A stretch of DNA of 8,177 bases from an uncultured Acidobacteriota bacterium (GTDB lineage Bacteria > Acidobacteriota > Blastocatellia > Pyrinomonadales > Pyrinomonadaceae), in NCBI GenBank assembly GCA_902826385.1, contig CADEEU010000164.1, positions 1 through 8,177 of the forward strand, written 5' to 3'. Every line of letters begins with the position of its first letter. Position 1 is the first letter of the stretch. The translations under genes were made by a program, and so were the position numbers. A model generated the notes under the pieces. That model was not told the origin of the DNA. It ran no database searches and was given only the letters and a program-made list of their open reading frames with translations. This document shows positions 6,281 to 8,177 of the stretch, piece after piece.

Positions 6281-8177
6281 TCACGTCCGGTGAAAACCGC
6301 GCTCGATGTCCTTCATGCTCAGCCGCAGAATTACCGGACGACCGTGGGGGCATGTCGTTGGCGAAGAAGTGAGCAGTAATCGGTCGATCAGCCACCGCAT
6401 TTTTTCGGCCGTCAATTTCATGTTGATCTTCACCGCCGCCTTGCAGGCGAGACTCGCCGCGATGTTGTCGCGAAATGTCGCTTTCGCCGTCCCGCGTTTT
6501 TCCAGTTCGACCGCGTCCAGGATTTCGGCGAACAAATTCCTGGCTTCTATCGGCGGAAGATCAGTCGGGATAGATTTGATCGCTACGGTCCTTCCGGAAA
6601 GCTGCATAAGTCCAAAACCGAGTTCGCCCAGGTGCTCTTCAACCAATTTGAACGCCTCCGATTGTGCCGGAGTGAGGTCGACTGTTTCCGGCAAAAGCAA
6701 ATTCTGCGATTCAACCGGCCGGTCCGTTTCTTTTCTTCTAAACTTATCAAACAGAATTCGTTCGTGCGCTACGTGCTGATCGATAAGCAGCAGACCTTCA
6801 TCGTCGACCGCAATGATAAAGCTGTCGTGCAGTTGCGCCAGCGGCCTTATCTTTGCAGAAGCCAGGCTTTCCACCTCGACCGGTCTTGCCAGCTTAGCTG
6901 CGGAATTAACGGGAGGCATTTCGACAAAACTTGTGAAACCGGAAGTTTGCTCAGTCCGATCGATACGGTTATCGGCCGCCTCTTCGAAATCGAGCGAAAA
7001 CTCCTCAACGGGATTTTCACGAGCAGCGGCGGGAGATTCTCCAATGCCGGCCTGTAACTCGTCGGTTGCGGGAGCAGCAGAAAAAGACCGCAACTCATGT
7101 CCCGCGAAAGCGGCGGCTGAAAGCTCGGACGCAGGCTGAAGATCGAGTCTCTCTTGTGGCAAAACATTCGATTCAACTGACTTATCAGACGTCGCGTAGC
7201 TTTCGGCGGGCACCTGCGGTTCGAAAACATCGCCGGCAAATGTCTCGGCTTCAGGCACAATTCCAGCACGTGCGAGCGATGAGCGGACAGCCTCGGCAAT
7301 TACGTCTTTTACAGCTTCGCTACGTCGAAAGCGTATTTCGGTTTTTGCCGGATGGACGTTGACGTCTATCTCCTCAACTGGCACATCGACAAACAGAAAA
7401 GCGACCGGATAGACGCCATGTGGAAGTACCGAGCGAAAACCTTCGAGCAAGCCGCCGGCAATCGTTTTGTCGCGAACATAACGCTGATTTACAAAGAAAT
7501 ATTGCGAGTCGCGGTTCGTCCGGCGCTCCCGCGGGGCAGATACGTAACCGGATACCCTTGCTACAAACTCTCGCCCGCCGGAAACGGGCAGCAAGCTTTC
7601 GATCATCCCCGAACCGAAGATCTGAAACGCGCGTTCGCGAAGATCTTTTGCAGGCGAAACACGCAGAACTTCCCTGCCATTGTTCGTCATCGTAATCGCA
7701 ATCTCAGGATGCGCCAAAGCGTAGTGTGTAACGATACCGGCGAGGTGATAATTTTCCGTCGCTTCGGACCGCATAAATTTCCGACGCGCCGGTGTGTTGA
7801 AAAACAGATCGCGAACCGAGATTGTCGTACCCGTGTCGCGGGCCGCGTCCTTGACGTCCAACAAGCGGCCGCCTTCAATAATCACGCGTGTCGCCGCCGC
7901 ATCCTCCTCGACTTTCGTAACAAGCTCCACCTTTGCAACCGAAGCTATCGAAGCCAAAGCCTCGCCGCGAAAGCCAAGCGTCGCAATGGCCCCCAAGTCT
8001 TCGAGCGTCTTAATTTTAGAAGTTGCATGGCGCTCGAATGCAAGGACCGCATCGTCACGGATCATCCCGGAACCGTTATCGCTGACACGCATCAACCGGC
8101 GGCCGCCAAGCTCGATTTCGATCTGAATGCGGTCGGCTCCCGCATCGACGGCGTTCTCGACAAGCTCCTTAATAACG
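6281..8177 (-). CDS. mutL: DNA mismatch repair protein MutL, endonuclease type (5' end beyond window)
   Basis: MutL links mismatch recognition by MutS to strand nicking and removal. The frame runs off the right edge; 631 residues are visible and alignment to the E. coli N-terminus suggests only ~25 are missing. Numbering from the first full codon (8174-8176), the GHKL ATPase motifs are KELVENAVDAG (3-13, with E4 as general base and N8 for magnesium), DNGSGM (33-38) and GFRGEAL (68-74). FNTPARRKFMRSEATENYH follows, then an acidic, Ala/Glu-rich linker of about 150 residues. The C-terminal domain has DQHVAHE (466-472), ACK (577-579), CPHGRP (609-614) and a terminal FHR (628-630). These are the metal-site motifs of nicking MutL proteins and are absent from E. 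coli MutL, so methyl-independent repair without MutH is expected. QNLLLP (491-496) fits a sliding-clamp binding motif. A TTG/ATG pair at 8090-8095 is internal and not the start. Confidence 0.97.
   Translation of the reverse strand, partial: VIKELVENAVDAGADRIQIEIELGGRRLMRVSDNGSGMIRDDAVLAFERHATSKIKTLEDLGAIATLGFRGEALASIASVAKVELVTKVEEDAAATRVIIEGGRLLDVKDAARDTGTTISVRDLFFNTPARRKFMRSEATENYHLAGIVTHYALAHPEIAITMTNNGREVLRVSPAKDLRERAFQIFGSGMIESLLPVSGGREFVARVSGYVSAPRERRTNRDSQYFFVNQRYVRDKTIAGGLLEGFRSVLPHGVYPVAFLFVDVPVEEIDVNVHPAKTEIRFRRSEAVKDVIAEAVRSSLARAGIVPEAETFAGDVFEPQVPAESYATSDKSVESNVLPQERLDLQPASELSAAAFAGHELRSFSAAPATDELQAGIGESPAAARENPVEEFSLDFEEAADNRIDRTEQTSGFTSFVEMPPVNSAAKLARPVEVESLASAKIRPLAQLHDSFIIAVDDEGLLLIDQHVAHERILFDKFRRKETDRPVESQNLLLPETVDLTPAQSEAFKLVEEHLGELGFGLMQLSGRTVAIKSIPTDLPPIEARNLFAEILDAVELEKRGTAKATFRDNIAASLACKAAVKINMKLTAEKMRWLIDRLLLTSSPTTCPHGRPVILRLSMKDIERGFHRT

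Noticed and set aside
5808..6293. 161-codon + strand open frame spanning the symporter start and the mutL gap
   Set aside because: It is antisense to the symporter and the micro-protein, lacks a ribosome site, and has a shadow-like Arg/His-rich translation.
8090..8095. TTG/ATG pair as a start codon for MutL
   Set aside because: The frame stays open to the right edge and upstream codons encode the essential KELVENAVDAG ATPase motif, so the true start is outside the window.

Overview
The window is ordinary, densely coded bacterial chromosome with roughly balanced base composition. I see no insertion sequence, integrase, CRISPR array, tRNA or rRNA. Three things fit an acidobacterium, perhaps of the Blastocatellia / subdivision 4 type: the very long secreted PIG-L deacetylase next to a sodium:solute symporter, a free-standing biotinyl carrier protein, and a MutL of the endonuclease type. 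That placement is an inference from gene style, not from a marker gene.

Left part, + strand (1-1779). The 3' end of an HlyC/CorC-type membrane protein is followed by a promoter and a strong Shine-Dalgarno site. Next come a 1-Cys (Prx6-type) peroxiredoxin, a free-standing biotin carrier protein that looks like the detached tail of an acyl-CoA carboxylase alpha subunit, a small terminator-like hairpin, and a 63-residue acidic protein of unknown function.

Right part, - strand (8177 down to 1785). mutL comes first; its first ~25 codons lie beyond the right edge. A 62-bp gap containing a 20-bp-period direct repeat follows. After it comes a compact three-gene cluster: an overlooked 37-residue single-pass membrane protein (6105-6218), an SSS-family sodium:solute symporter 9 nt downstream, and a secreted 874-residue PIG-L-type deacetylase 12 nt further on. 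The two gene blocks converge at 1779/1785 with only 5 nt between stop codons.

How the genes may work together: the cluster 6218-1785 reads as a functional unit in which an exported zinc deacetylase acts on an N-acetylated compound outside the cytoplasmic membrane. The symporter, possibly with the 37-residue protein as a small accessory subunit, would import the product or a related solute. The peroxiredoxin, biotin carrier and mismatch-repair genes are housekeeping neighbours with no clear link to that unit. The symporter cluster with its micro-subunit is the best candidate for something not fully described.
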